A stretch of 64,000 nucleotides of DNA from the NCBI RefSeq assembly GCF_000708205.1, contig NW_014575557.1:434143-498142 (forward strand). The letters run 5' to 3'. Positions 12,112-22,930 of this stretch are shown piece after piece (the stretch's first letter is position 1; every line of letters starts with the position of its first letter). The stretch is from Mixia osmundae IAM 14324. Lineage: Eukaryota > Basidiomycota > Mixiomycetes > Mixiales > Mixiaceae. Under the pieces are notes generated by a model. The model ran no database searches. It was given only the letters and a program-made list of their open reading frames with translations, and had not been told where the DNA came from. The translations under genes were made by a program, and so were the position numbers.

Positions 12112-12915
12112 GGTTAGCAGCAAGCTCTGTTACGCTGCGATCGCGACTCTTTGTAGATTCGCCGGAATCCTCCCACCGACCACTCTGCGAAAGCATGGTG
12201 ATCGACTGATCTCGAATTTTTCCAGGAACCTATGCATGCCTCAATGGAGACCGACACACTGTACTTGCGGACCGGCCAACGCATCTGAGAGAAGTTGCAT
12301 ATGCTCCTCGTCATCATCTTTAAGATCCTTCCACTCAACCTGGCCTGTAAACTGCTCAAGTCGCAAGACTTGGAGCTCGAGCGCACTCGCGCATCGCTCA
12401 GAAATGTGAAAGGATCTGTTCCCGCCAGAGCAGACTCGTCACACTCATCGACGACGGAGGGAAACGCGTCAGGCTTAAGAGGCTCGCTTCTGGTCGAATA
12501 AACCCAAGGTGAGCATGCCCACCCCTCTCGACCTGGCAGCAGCTATTCTTTCCGTCGCAGAAGCGCAAGCGGCGAGCTTGACGTCTCCGCATGAGCCAGA
12601 GAGGATCCCTAGTCGCCCCTCAATTAGCCCTCTGAGCTTCGGTAGGCCAGACGCCCATCTAGCTCAGCCATCCGAGATCAGCGACTAGCCTCGGCAAGTG
12701 ATGCGGTTGCAATGCAGTGCTGTCCTGCCCTGCCCTCTCGAGCGGAGTCCGCATGAGTTCCGCCGCGTGTGCGAGCTCGACCAGGTAATATCTGTCTGCG
12801 GCTCACCTCGCTCGACTTCGGTCGAAAAGGGTGGATAGCCATGGAGCTTGTTATAAAGAGGCGTACTCGTTGGCATGGCCGCCAAAGACCCGAGCAAGCT
12901 CTGCAGTGACTTGCG
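12112..12915. other. Unresolved region with coding-like frames on both strands
   Basis: About 800 bp between the TIM13 and carotenoid oxygenase starts. On the minus strand, frames around 12590-12390 (KPDAFPSVVDECDESALAG), 12365-12260 (VEWKDLKDDDEEHMQLL) and 12220-12135 (RFLEKFEISRSP, ending in a stop 25 bp before the TIM13 start) read like short exons that could be joined by introns of about 35 nt. On the plus strand, 12430-12600 (RLVTLIDDGGKRVRLKRL, then a good 52-nt intron) is equally coding-like. Both cannot be real exons at the same place. I assign no product. The rest would be promoter for the two flanking genes. Confidence 0.4.
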
Positions 12916-14535
12916 ATGACCTCCTTCACCGTGCTCTCGGAAGTCAGGCAGCCTGTTCAGCTTGATGTCAAGGGTGATCTGCCCACCTGGATCAAGTGAG
13001 CAACTGCCCCGGCCTATCAGCCTGACGCTTTGCTGATGTCCGCTCAAGTGGCACACTTCTGCGCACCGGTCCGGGACAGTATGAAGTCGACTCAAAGACG
13101 AGCGGCGGTACGGTCAAGATGAAGCACTGGTTTGACGGCCTCTCCATCAATTCGGCCTTCACTATCAAAGATGGCAAGGTCACCTATCGAAGCCGCTACT
13201 CGACCGACGCTCTCAAAAAGTCCATCGAGTCGCTCGGTCGTTATCCTTCGGTCTCGTTTGGCGAGATCGAGCCTTGCCGGCGTCGTAAGTAGCGCGACTG
13301 TCTGTCATATGGTCTAGGGCTGACAACAACCTCGCGCAGTATTTAGCAAGCTCTTTACAGTCTTTCGATCGGACGAACGCTCTCCGGATCCATCCAGTGT
13401 CAACGTGGGCGTGACGATCGCGCCAGATGTTCCTTGGGCAAAAGACGACTTGTCTGGCATCGTCGTCAAGACAGACTCCAACTCGCTCATGGTCATCGAC
13501 CCCGAGACGCTCGAGCCCAGAACCGCATTCGACTACAGCCGCGTGGACGCCAAGCTTGATGGAGAGCTCGCGCCCGCGCATTCTCACCAGGACGGCGATG
13601 ACTATTTCTCATACGTTTCCAAATTTGGCCCCAAGGCTGGCTACAAGGTCTTCAAGATCGATGGCTCCGGCAAGGCGACCATCCTCGCCACCATCACAGA
13701 TGCACCGATGGCATACATACATTCCTTCTTCCTGACGAAGAAGTATGTCGTCCTGTGCGTCTGGCAATGTGACTTTGCAGCCCTGGGCCTGCCAGTGCTC
13801 TGGCACAAGAATGTCATCAATTCCTTCAGAGGCTGGGATAAGCATCGCTCTGCCTACTTCTATGTCATCGATCGAGCTGCCAAAGGAGTTGTTGCAAAGC
13901 GCAAAGCACCCGCCTTCTTCGCTTTCCATTCGGTCAATGCTTTTGACGATCCGTCCGAAGAAGGCACGCTGCACTGCGATGTGTCCGCCTATGATACAAA
14001 CGCAATGCTCGAAGCCCTCAGCATCGAAAACATGGAGAACCTCGAAAAGCATGCCAAGCTGCTCAACAAGGCAAAGCCAGATGGTCTCAGACGATACACC
14101 CTGAGAGGCATCGGCTCCGAGACTGCTCCTCCCAATGCCGAGATCTCTCATCCATGCGGCAAGGGGATTTACTTCGAGCTGCCCGTCACTGCTCCCGCAG
14201 TCCGTCATTTGCCATATCGATTCGCTTACGGCATCTCCCGAGAAGGCGCGGTCGACACGATCCTAAGCGGTAGCATTCTCAAGCTTGATCTCGCCACAGG
14301 GAGGTCGATTCACTGGGTTGCGCCCGACAAGGGGAGTCCAGGCGAGCCTATCTTCTTGCCACGACCGGGCGGCAAGACGGAAGACGATGGCGTTTTGCTT
14401 GTCGTCGTTTTCCAGGATGGCATGTCTCACCTCGTCGTACTTGATGCGACCACAATGACAGAAATCGCATCTGCCGACATCAATGCTTGCGTCGGCCTGG
14501 GTTTCCATGGTTCCTTCGCTCAAGCAAGTCTCTGA
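12916..14535 (+). CDS. Carotenoid cleavage oxygenase
   Basis: Iron(II)-dependent oxygenase of the RPE65/carotenoid-oxygenase family, which cleaves carotenoids or related polyenes with O2. Exons 12916-12995, 13049-13284 and 13340-14535, giving 503 residues. The N-terminal family block WINGTLLRTGPGQYEV and HWFDG spans the first intron. The four iron-binding histidines are in place: HSHQDGDD, IHSFF, AFHSVNAFDD and the C-terminal GFHGSF. The start at 12916 is forced because an in-frame stop lies 9 bp upstream with no acceptor between. The protein is closer to the animal RPE65/BCO-like arrangement than to the CarX type, judging from its N-terminus. Substrate is not deducible, and no carotenoid biosynthesis gene is nearby. 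Confidence 0.9.
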
Positions 14536-14889
14536 GGTCTGCACCTTGGTCTGGGATGTATCTCTGCTTGTGGCATGTATTTGCATTCCAGTCTTGTCGA
14601 GCGCCATTCCCCAACAGGGACTCAGACCGCCGAATCCTGATTGGCCACATAGGAGGCGGGCAGCGACACAACGCAATCGTATCTCTCTGACCACCGCTCA
14701 TCAGTAACCCTGCGATCTCGACGCAGAGATACGGACTTGTCTCGAAGTAGGCACCACAGCCAGCTGGCCATGATTTGCACTCGAGCCAAGCCTCCTGTAT
14801 CACGGCTGTATTGCACGTTCAGGCGAGAAAGGTAGCCAAGTAGACCAACTTGCCGCGGACAAACGTTTCGACGAACCCAAACCTGACGA

Positions 14890-15615
14890 TCACTTTGAAA
14901 CGAACGTCGCAACAGTTGATGTCTGCTCTATGCGTCTGTGAGGCTCGACTGTGATGAGGTACGTGCGCACGATCTTTGTGTCCTGGGGGATATGCGCCGA
15001 GTAGAATGAGCTCGAGGAGATAGTTGGCGTCAGACTGCTTGTCGCCCTCGGGACCTCCGAGCTCTGTCTTGATGATCGTGGGTGTTTGCCAATTCTGTTC
15101 CCAGCATATCGGTCAAGTGATAGCTGCATAGGTCAAAAGGCTTCGCACAAGCTTGATGCCCTCCCTGCCTTTGGTGAGAAAGTATAGCGAGCCTTCGCCG
15201 ACGGTCTTGATGCTCAGAGGCGGCTGCCGGTTGACCGGAATGGTGCAGATCGCCTCGAAAACGACTGCAGACGATGTTTAGCCTTCGTTCGAGGGGCAAA
15301 CAAGCACGGCGATTTGCTCAAGAGCTGGTATCTCGGCCGAGGGCGTGGCGCCTTTTCCATCCCGAAAGCATAGTCATGGAGAGCCAATGCAGCCTTGCCC
15401 GCATCATAAGAGTTCAACGATTCTGTGTCTTCGAAGTCACGACCGTCATGATTGATGGCAGCGACATCCTCGATTGCGTTGAAAAGTTTTGTAGTCAGCG
15501 CGGCCTTGCTGATTGCGGTGTCCTCTCCAAGTTGGTCATGTTGATTCGCGGTGGGGATTGCGAGGACAAGAAGAATAGCATGCGATGCTAGCGCGAGGAT
15601 GGCACGGAGAAGCAT
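14890..15615 (-). CDS. Probable secreted protein, exon structure unresolved
   Basis: Starts with a convincing signal peptide, MLLRAILALASHAILLVLA, from base 15615. Coding-like stretches follow in shifting frames: ending near DFEDTESLNSYDAG, then ATPSAEIPALEQIAVL, then AICTIPVNRQPPLSIKTVGE, then TPTIIKTELGGPEGDKQSD. A plausible first intron is 15352-15398 with a GC donor (GCGG/GCAAGG); a further intron with donor GTGCGA and acceptor AACAG lies at about 15094-15147. The 3' end is not settled: two frames remain open toward 14890 or beyond, one with several cysteines near 14700-14790. No family is recognised. It lies between two minus/plus neighbours and is not part of an obvious cluster. Confidence 0.45.
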
Positions 15616-15727
15616 GGCAGGGCGTTGCCTCGTCGCTGAGCGAAGGAAAAAGCGCAAAGACGACGCGTGCAGCCCAGCCGTGTCATGACAGATGCTACAA
15701 TGACACAACAAGCAAGAACTGACAAGT

Positions 15728-18676
15728 TTAGGCTGACTGCACATCTTGCGCCAGGATAGCGCTTGCGGCCTTGCTAGCATCTGTTCCAGTTGGACTCGCA
15801 TCCGGCTCTCCACGAGCCGCGTGTCGCGCATGAGATAATTGCTCGGCAGTCGATTGCAGACGAGCACCTTCTGCCTCTGCAAGCTTTGTACTGCCAGCAA
15901 CTTGCCTCGTAGGTATGGCGCCGCGTGCGAAGTTGAGAATGCGACCGAGCGGTCCTATCGCACCAACCTCCTCTGGGCTCGGTGCGAGCGACGGCGTGGT
16001 GGGAGCATCCTCGCTTGCAAGACGCTGTGCGAGCACGTCGACCGATACAGATCGCGTGTGAGCGGGTCTTGCCTTGGTCTCGATGACGAGGCTCTGACGA
16101 TGACTTGCTCGCGTCTTGCTCGGCCGATAAGCAAGCGTTGGTGAGTGGGATGCTGTTGACAGCCGCGAACCGATGGACAGGGCGCTCTGTACGTGTTCTA
16201 TGATGCGAGTGTCGGATGCGCGTACAACGATCTGACTGGGAGCAGACGAGCTGGTGTCAGGTGCATTGCTCGACTTGCGACTTCGGGGCTGCTTCACGCG
16301 TGCTGGCGTGGTAGGCAGAGTCATGACGCCAGAGAAGGACAACCAAAATGCGATGCAGTAGACTCTGGGTGATCTGGAAGTCTTGTCAGACTCTTTGCTT
16401 GCTTTGTCGCGCAAGGGCGGTGTGGATGATGAGCGATGGCTTGTCATGGCTCTTTGCAATGCTGGCCGCTTCAGCGCGGCTTGGAGTGCGCTAGTAGCTT
16501 GTGACTTGATTGACAGACGCTGGTACGTTGATTCGTCCAGCTCGATGACGCAGCGCAAATGGACAGTGTCGCCTTGTGCAGATGCAACGAGCGGCGTCAT
16601 CGCATAAGATTGCCGCTGCTCGAGGTCGACGGAAGAATACGGTGAGGCTGATGGAGAGCTGGCTCCACTCACAGTTGTGCCGTGACTGACGACATGATAG
16701 AGTATGCCAGCGCAACGCAAGGCATACTTAAGAAACGATACCGTCCTGTCGAATGGCTGAGCCGTAGGATTATCCAGAGTCAGACATGCTTGGTCGGCAT
16801 TCAGGCCAGAGGTCTGCAAATTCGCCTGCATGTCACTGATCGCCGGCAGGGCCGGCGGTGAATCTTGTCTCGATGGGCGGCGGCCACGCTCGACCTCCTC
16901 GAAGCTGGCCGAGAATCCAGAGGCATCCTTGCTGTCAAGCTGAGGCGAGTCCGAGGGGCTTCCTGTTGGCGCGAAAACGATAGGCAAGTACAATGTATGC
17001 GTGGCGTCACACTTGACGAATGTCGTGCTCTTGAACTTGACCTTGACCGAAAGGCTGTCATTACCGTCTCGTGCGGCCTCGCCGGACTGTTGTGGTTCGT
17101 CTAGACCTTCTAGCGTGTACTGTGCAAATGCTTGCATACGTGTTGGTCCGTCCATATCGAGAAAGCCGGCAAGGACTCGACGTAGACCCCTATACTCGAC
17201 CGAAAGCAGCGCATCTATACTCTTGTCTGACATGTGCCGGAGTGAATTCGAGCTGATTCCGAGAGGATACTTTTGACCGGTCAGGCATCTCAGTAGCGTG
17301 ACTCCGATGCACCATATATCGATCTCAGGTCCGTGGTATCGAACGCTGCCAGGCGGTCGCTTCAAACTCAGGAAGAGCTCCGGTGAGTGGTAAGCAGGAC
17401 TGCCACAGCACGTCGTGAGCTTCGCCTCTGAGTCTGAATAGTGAGTTGAAAGACCAAAGTCGAATCTGTTGGCATGTATTAGCCTTTGAATCGTGAGGAG
17501 TACCTAACAAAGCCTCACAGGACAACGTGCAAGCTTGACGGGTTGATCAAGACATTCTCTGGCTTGATATCACGATGGCAGACTTGTATGCGCGAGTGAA
17601 GACCGGTTCGAACGACGGAAACGAGCTGATTGAGGACAGAGGTTGCAACTGACAGTGGTAGCTTGTGATCTGGAAACGTGACGACGTATTCTTCGAGATT
17701 GATGTAGCCCTGCAAGTATTCCTCTGCAGAGATGCTGGCGTCAGCTCAGATCTGCATGCGCGATGAAACAGCGCACCAACGAGATAGAAATGACCAGGCG
17801 TCCTGATGGTTTCGAAGACGCGAATCAGGTTGGGATGGTGTGGCAGTTCAGCAAGAATAGCGGGCTCTCGTAACAGTCGAGAGGCAATCAGTGGATGGTG
17901 TGGGTAAAGCGCCGTATGCTTGACAGCATACTGAAAGCACGTCAGCCGGTTCTGTGATACAGGGAAACAAATCTCACCTTCTTGTGACCTTTGAGCGCAA
18001 TGTGGACGCTGCTGAACTTGCCTTTGCCGAGCACGCCGCCTTGATTGGCGGGCACAAAGGTATAGTCTCCAATACCCTCGGGCAATATTGATTCGTCCAG
18101 TGTCTTGACCAGCCTTGGCTCCTCTCTCACTTGGAGCCTTATTGCCTCTTCGATCTTGAGCGGCTCATTGACGTATGACAAGGTCGCGGGCAGCGATTGA
18201 GCGAGTGTGGCTTTGGGGCGTGCAGGCGTCGATGCTCTCGAAGCGACTCGAGGTGTACTGTCGGCATCATGCTCGCGTGCTATCTGACGGACGCGTCGTC
18301 TGCCGATTCGATCCTGATCGGCCTGACCGGTCTCTGACGAAGCACTTGTCGCAGTCGAGATGAGATCTTGGCTCGGCTGACGGGACAGCGAGGGCGTAGT
18401 CAGGTGCAGGCTAGGTGCGCGTGAAGTACTTCGACTGCGCGCAGCTAGGGTTGAGACTTCGATACTCGCCTTTGCCCGCTCGGTATGACCTCCGCTGTTG
18501 AGGAGGAGGTCTGTAGCTGTTCCAGGCGCATCTGGGCTGTAGGTCGACCGTCTTTTGACCATCGCGGGCTTTGCAGGCTTGCTATCAGTCGGCCGACTGT
18601 CTGCGAGCCCGCTGACGCCCGAATCGCTGGCAGGCGTGACGACACCGGCAGCCATGGGAGCATGGGGATCTGCCAT
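15728..18676 (-). CDS. Serine/threonine protein kinase with long tails
   Basis: Protein kinase of 931 residues encoded by exons 18676-17978, 17930-17777, 17723-17519 and 17465-15728. A low-complexity Ser/Thr-rich N-terminus of about 210 residues precedes the kinase domain: glycine loop GKGKFSSVHIA, ATP-anchoring Lys in YAVKH, catalytic CHRDIKPENVL, metal-binding FDFGLS and activation segment CGSPAYHSPEL (SPE in place of APE), then DIWCIGVTLLRCLTG. The C-terminal half, about 500 residues, is not a known domain to me; it includes a Ser/Pro-rich region and one hydrophobic stretch (YCIAFWLSFSGVM). The three introns interrupt the kinase domain and all are GT-AG. The subfamily is uncertain; the activation segment resembles CAMK-like fungal kinases. 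Confidence 0.85.
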
Positions 18677-19150
18677 GGGCTATATACACCAGAAGCGTCT
18701 GTGCGCAAGGCTAGCAAAGCATCGCCCTCTTTTGCCGTGGCGGCCGAGTGTGCACAGGCCGTCCTAGGGCGTCAAGGCGTGGACGTGCTCAGCTATGTGA
18801 TGGTCGTCAACAGATCCTCTGCGGCACAAGCATGTGCACGAGAGAGAGGAGTCAGCGTGAAGAGATCAGCATTCAATGGTCTCGCCACGCAGAGCCACGC
18901 AGAGCCCTTGCCGGCAAAGCTCGTTTATCTTCGTTATCAGTGATCGAAGGGACGCCTCCTGGCACGGGCTGTTACATAGCTTGTCCGCGATAGTGACGTG
19001 TCGGCACATGTCATGATGCAATGCGACTACAGAGGAGAGCATGCTTGTCGTGACGGGTGCGCTCGGTCTGTCGTTCGCTTAAAGCGCAGAGGGCACAGCA
19101 AGGTAATGCCGCCCCATGCGAAGTTATACGAACGATGAAGGGAAAGCTAA
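18677..19150. other. Intergenic region, kinase upstream side
   Basis: About 470 bp between the kinase start and the stop of the DUF4504 gene, both on the minus strand. Open frames on the plus strand are short and without domain signatures. I see nothing beyond presumed promoter and 3' UTR sequence. Confidence 0.5.
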
Positions 19151-19976
19151 TCATAGAGCTACACGATCGAGTGTGCTGATGCCATGAGTCACGGTTATGT
19201 CGATCTGATGCTGCAATGGGCAATCAGTCAAGCGAGCCCTTAGGGTTGCGAGGACAGCAGCAGCGAGCTCTTCATTGTTGGCTCGCAGGCAGACCGGAAC
19301 AGAGAAGGACAAAACTTTGTGGCGTAGCTGCTTCTTCCGTGAGCTACCGAGGCTTGGTCAGAAGCAGGATGGGAGGACAGGAGCAGAGACTCGCCTGTCA
19401 GCATGATCTGCTAGGTCCGCCGAGAGCCAGGCACTGATGACGCAGAGCGGTTCACTCCCGAGGTTGTTCATCTCGCCCAAGTCTTCATCGTCGAAACAGT
19501 AAACGTAAGGGTAGCCGAGCAGGACGCCGACCAGTGTGACGAGTCGGCGACGGTACTGGATAGCCGTTGAGGAGCTCCGCACAATCCCAAAATCGCGCTC
19601 GAGCGATGTAACGGCGCACGAAGTCAGCCACTCCGGTCGTTCGCACCGTGTGGGCTTGTACGACTTGCTTGCATTGACGTACAAGATCTTGTCAAGCTTG
19701 CCCTGCATATCTTGGAGGAGAATGGTGTTGCAGAACAGAGCGGTCTGGGTGTCAGGGTCGTAGAGCAGTTTCAACGTCCTCCTATCTGGGCCAAGAGCTT
19801 GCAGGAGCGCAGTGCATTGTTGCAGGCTGAGCACGATCTCGTCCAGGAGGTATGCCGACCTGCCAATACCTATCAGTGAGCCAGCATACCAGCGTCGTGC
19901 GAGCTCACTTGATGCCCAGCTCAGTCAGTGTGAGGTTGAGGGCGATGCTGTCTGTGACACGTCTGCTGCCGGCCAT
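19151..19976 (-). CDS. C1orf74-like protein (UPF0739, DUF4504)
   Basis: Uncharacterised conserved protein related to human C1orf74. Exons 19976-19909, 19859-19391 and 19327-19151, giving 237 residues against about 270 in human. Matching features are LVTLVGVLLGYPYVYCFDD followed by SEPLCVISAW in the middle exon, and a last exon containing FSVPVCL and ending in TLDRVAL, equivalent to the FSVPECL and ...AVAL ends I recall for the human protein. The start, MAGSRRVTDSIALNLTLTEL, is the first Met in frame. The last intron boundary (63 nt, acceptor after base 19328) is less certain than the first. Function is unknown in any organism as far as I know; fungal members are not often annotated. Confidence 0.75.
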
Positions 19977-20133
19977 GCACCATCGACAGATGTGCTGCAC
20001 GCTTCTCAGCCGAGCAGCGAAGTCGGGTGCGCTGCCATGGCCATCGCTCATGCAAACAGTCGACGATCAAGATATCAACAGAGCCGCGATGGATTGTGAA
20101 TGGTTTGCCTGAGCTCAGAGCTTGTGCTCGTGA

Positions 20134-21043
20134 ATGAACGACAGCTCTGGACCCACAGCTAAGCGCAGGCAAGGCGGACACGTGTTGCTCAAAGCTGGCT
20201 CATGAAGGGGTCCGCAGGAAGCTGCAACCTCTCGTTGCGCAAAGTGAGCGACACGCTCGTCTTGAGCAGTCCTTGAGCAGTGGAGCTCACACGGTGGCAG
20301 ACCAGCGCAAGGAAGATGCTGCTGCCCATCAAGGCCGGGTCAGGACAGTGCCTCATGTCGACGGCATCTTCCCCTCACAAGTCTACATCGAAGGCGGGCA
20401 ATCATGCGATCAATAAAAGAGATGGCAATGAGCTGATCCCTCTCGCGCAGTCACCCCCCGGCGTGCGACTCGAGCCATCCTTGCTAGTATCGTTCAGCAG
20501 TGTCAAGCCGCGCATCCCGATGTCCGAGCAACAGATGGTCCTTCCTTGCGACTGAGCCTCTCAAAGACACTCTATCTGCGCGCACACGAGACCGACAAAG
20601 TGAGAGATGCCGTGCGTTCTATAGCGGCAAAGATCAGCAGGCGAGCTCCGCGACTGGGTCCATGTTGGACGAGTGCTCATGCCAGCGACAGCTTCGAGAT
20701 CTCCTTTGACAAGCTCATCAGATTGACGAATGAGGACAAGACGCGCTCCTTTCTGGCCCGTCGCGTTGCTGCGGGCGCAGAGAATCTGACCGCCATCCTT
20801 GCAGAGCTGCATGTCGTCCTCCGGAAGCTTCGCCTGCCGCTCTTCTACGATCCGCCCATTTTCCACGCTTCTTTTGCATGGAGAGTGCTTCTCAATGCCG
20901 AGCAAGTGGGCAATGCCTTTAGCGATACTGAGCTCGATGAAGCGAACGCGGAGCATGGCTCAGCGTTGCGCAAAGACATTCACAGCGTGACAGAGCTTTG
21001 CTTCAAGTGTCGTAACGATGTGCAATCCTTCAATGTGCGGTGA
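20134..21043 (+). CDS. USB1: U6 snRNA phosphodiesterase USB1-like
   Basis: 2H-phosphoesterase that trims the U6 snRNA 3' oligo(U) tail in the nucleus. Exons 20134-20181, 20222-20393 and 20451-21043, giving 270 residues. Family features: HQGRVRTVPHVDG, VYIEV, LSLSKTLYLR and LPLFYDPPIFHASFAW, ending in a beta strand near VQSFNVR. The second catalytic HxS motif is HAS. At the first, the expected His-x-Ser reads Arg-Leu-Ser (LRLSLSK, bases 20546-20566), so one of the two catalytic histidines is missing. The second intron requires a GC donor (GAAG/GCGGGC) because no GT lies in phase between VYIE and the next exon. The first exon and its 40-nt intron are the least certain part. Confidence 0.8.
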
Positions 21044-21210
21044 ATGATAAAAATCTAGATGGCTTCCTTGCGCGTGCCCATAACGCGAGAGCCTGCGAAG
21101 TCTTCTGCGAGATCGTGGTGCTAATTGGAACCAGGGGATCCCGTCGGCTTGAGACCGACATGATCGCTCTCCTGTGGCTCTTTGCTCAGCACAGAGCTGT
21201 ATACTAGCTG

Positions 21211-22674
21211 TTAAGCACGTACGTAGTGATCGTACTTGCGCGCACGCGAGCGCCTGCCGAGACTGACGATACCGGCAGCAGCTAGAGCGGCGAGGATGAT
21301 GGCGACAAGGGCGAGCATGACTGCAGCGCCAATGAAGCCGGACGCAAGGGGTGAGGTAGCATGATCGCCATAGGTGGTCGTCACGGAACCTTGTCGATCC
21401 ATGCCGTCCGAGCTGTTGGCGGCAGTGATGACGTCGCAACCCCGCAGGGTCGTCTGACTGCAGACCGTGCACCATTCGGACAGGGTCTTGATTGAGGACG
21501 AGTCGAGATTGCTGACAAACTGATCGACAGGATAGTCGATGTCGCTGCCGCCGAACATGGGGTAGCTCGTGAATCCGCTGCCTGTTTGATTGTTGAAGGA
21601 GAACCGGACGACGTAGCCACTCGTGTTCGTGGCAGACTGGCGGACCTCGAGCGTCATAGCGGCAGCATAGTTGACTGACACTCGCGTCAGCTCTTCCTCG
21701 TGATTATCTGCAGTCAAGCCAGCTCACCGATACCATAGACGTCTGGAAATTGCTCGGTGACCCCGAGCATGCTAAAGAGCGAGATGAAGGGCTTGTATGA
21801 GACTGCCAGGAATGAGAAGCGGACGGGCTCCGTCGCGTTCGTATAGCCCTGTACTGCACCGAGGATGTCGGGCAGCACAGTCCGACCAGCGATGTTGGCG
21901 ATCGAAGTCAGATTCGGTGAGCCAAAGAGCGTATTTTCGTGATAGTTGGCAAGGTAGCGTGCCTGTGGGAGCAGGTAGGATCCCTCGGTGTTCAATCGCT
22001 CCAGAAAGCTCGCGTTGTGGATCGACTGAACGTTGACATAATCAAAGACGTTATACATCGTCGGAAGCGTCACGTTGCGCTGCGCGAGCGTAGCCAAATT
22101 GTTCAGCGTCACGGCATTGTCCGAAGCGACTTGCTCGAACGCAGACGAATTGTATGTCTCGCTTGTGAAGTTTGAGAAAGTGTTGCACGAGGTGAACCCT
22201 TCGAGCGTATAGTCCGACGGCTCAACAGTCCCGATGCCGACATATTGGTAGCCACCCAGCGGCGACACGACGAGTGTGCCGTTGGCGAGCGTTGTGTTCG
22301 AGAGAGCCGTCGCTGGCCAGAGACCCTGCGTGACCGCGACAGCAGAGTCGTAGATGACCGAACCTTCGCCGCCTGCGTCTGCTTTGAAGTCGATGGCAGC
22401 ATTAGGCACGAGGGTATATGACGGCAATCCCTGAATGGCATCTGCAGCTCCTTCGGTCAAGTACTGCTCACGAAGCGCGACGCCGAGATTGTAGGCTTCT
22501 ACTTCGCCGAGCGGTGTGATCTCTGTATTGCTGGCTGTGTATGTGATCGGCGACTGATAGAAGCCCTGCCTATATCAGCCGGTCAGTGTCAAGGCCCTGT
22601 GAGCACAGAAAGACGTACCTGTCGCCATGTCGCGCCATGACGAGGACGCCGAGAACGGGATTGGTATTCGCCAT
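21211..22674 (-). CDS. Membrane-anchored histidine-phosphatase-fold protein
   Basis: Protein of the histidine phosphatase superfamily, branch 2 (acid phosphatase type). Exons 22674-22619, 22569-21728 and 21680-21211, giving 455 residues. The N-terminal catalytic motif MARHGDR crosses the first intron. The central domain is rich in N-glycosylation sites (NTTL, NFTS, NVTL, NASF, NLTS, NATE), so it faces the secretory lumen or outside. Near the C-terminus is one transmembrane helix (FIGAAVMLALVAIILAALAAAG) followed by a short basic tail. At the position of the canonical C-terminal His-Asp pair it reads AVSYKPF, so classical acid-phosphatase catalysis is doubtful. There is no clear cleavable signal peptide ahead of RHG, which is odd given the glycosylation sites; a missed upstream exon is possible. 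Confidence 0.75.
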
Positions 22675-22930
22675 GATGCCGTGAGGTCGACTATAGGGAT
22701 GCGATGATCGGTGCCTGCTTGCCGCTTAGAGCTGCAGAGCCAACTGAAAAACCGCGGACGGCAGTTGCGCGGGCGATAAGCGGCAAGATCACCCTATCGA
22801 TCAGTCGATCATAGATCAGAGACATCCGGCTCACGGCAGAAAATGCACGCGCTGCTCGCCTTTGTCCTGCTGTCCCGTTCTGTCCTATCAACACCTTTGC
22901 GCATCCTTTCCTGCTCCGTGGCCTTGCGAG

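Noticed and set aside
1-14535. A nitrate-assimilation or carotenoid gene cluster
   Set aside because: Nitrate reductase and the carotenoid oxygenase have no pathway partners among their neighbours in the window.
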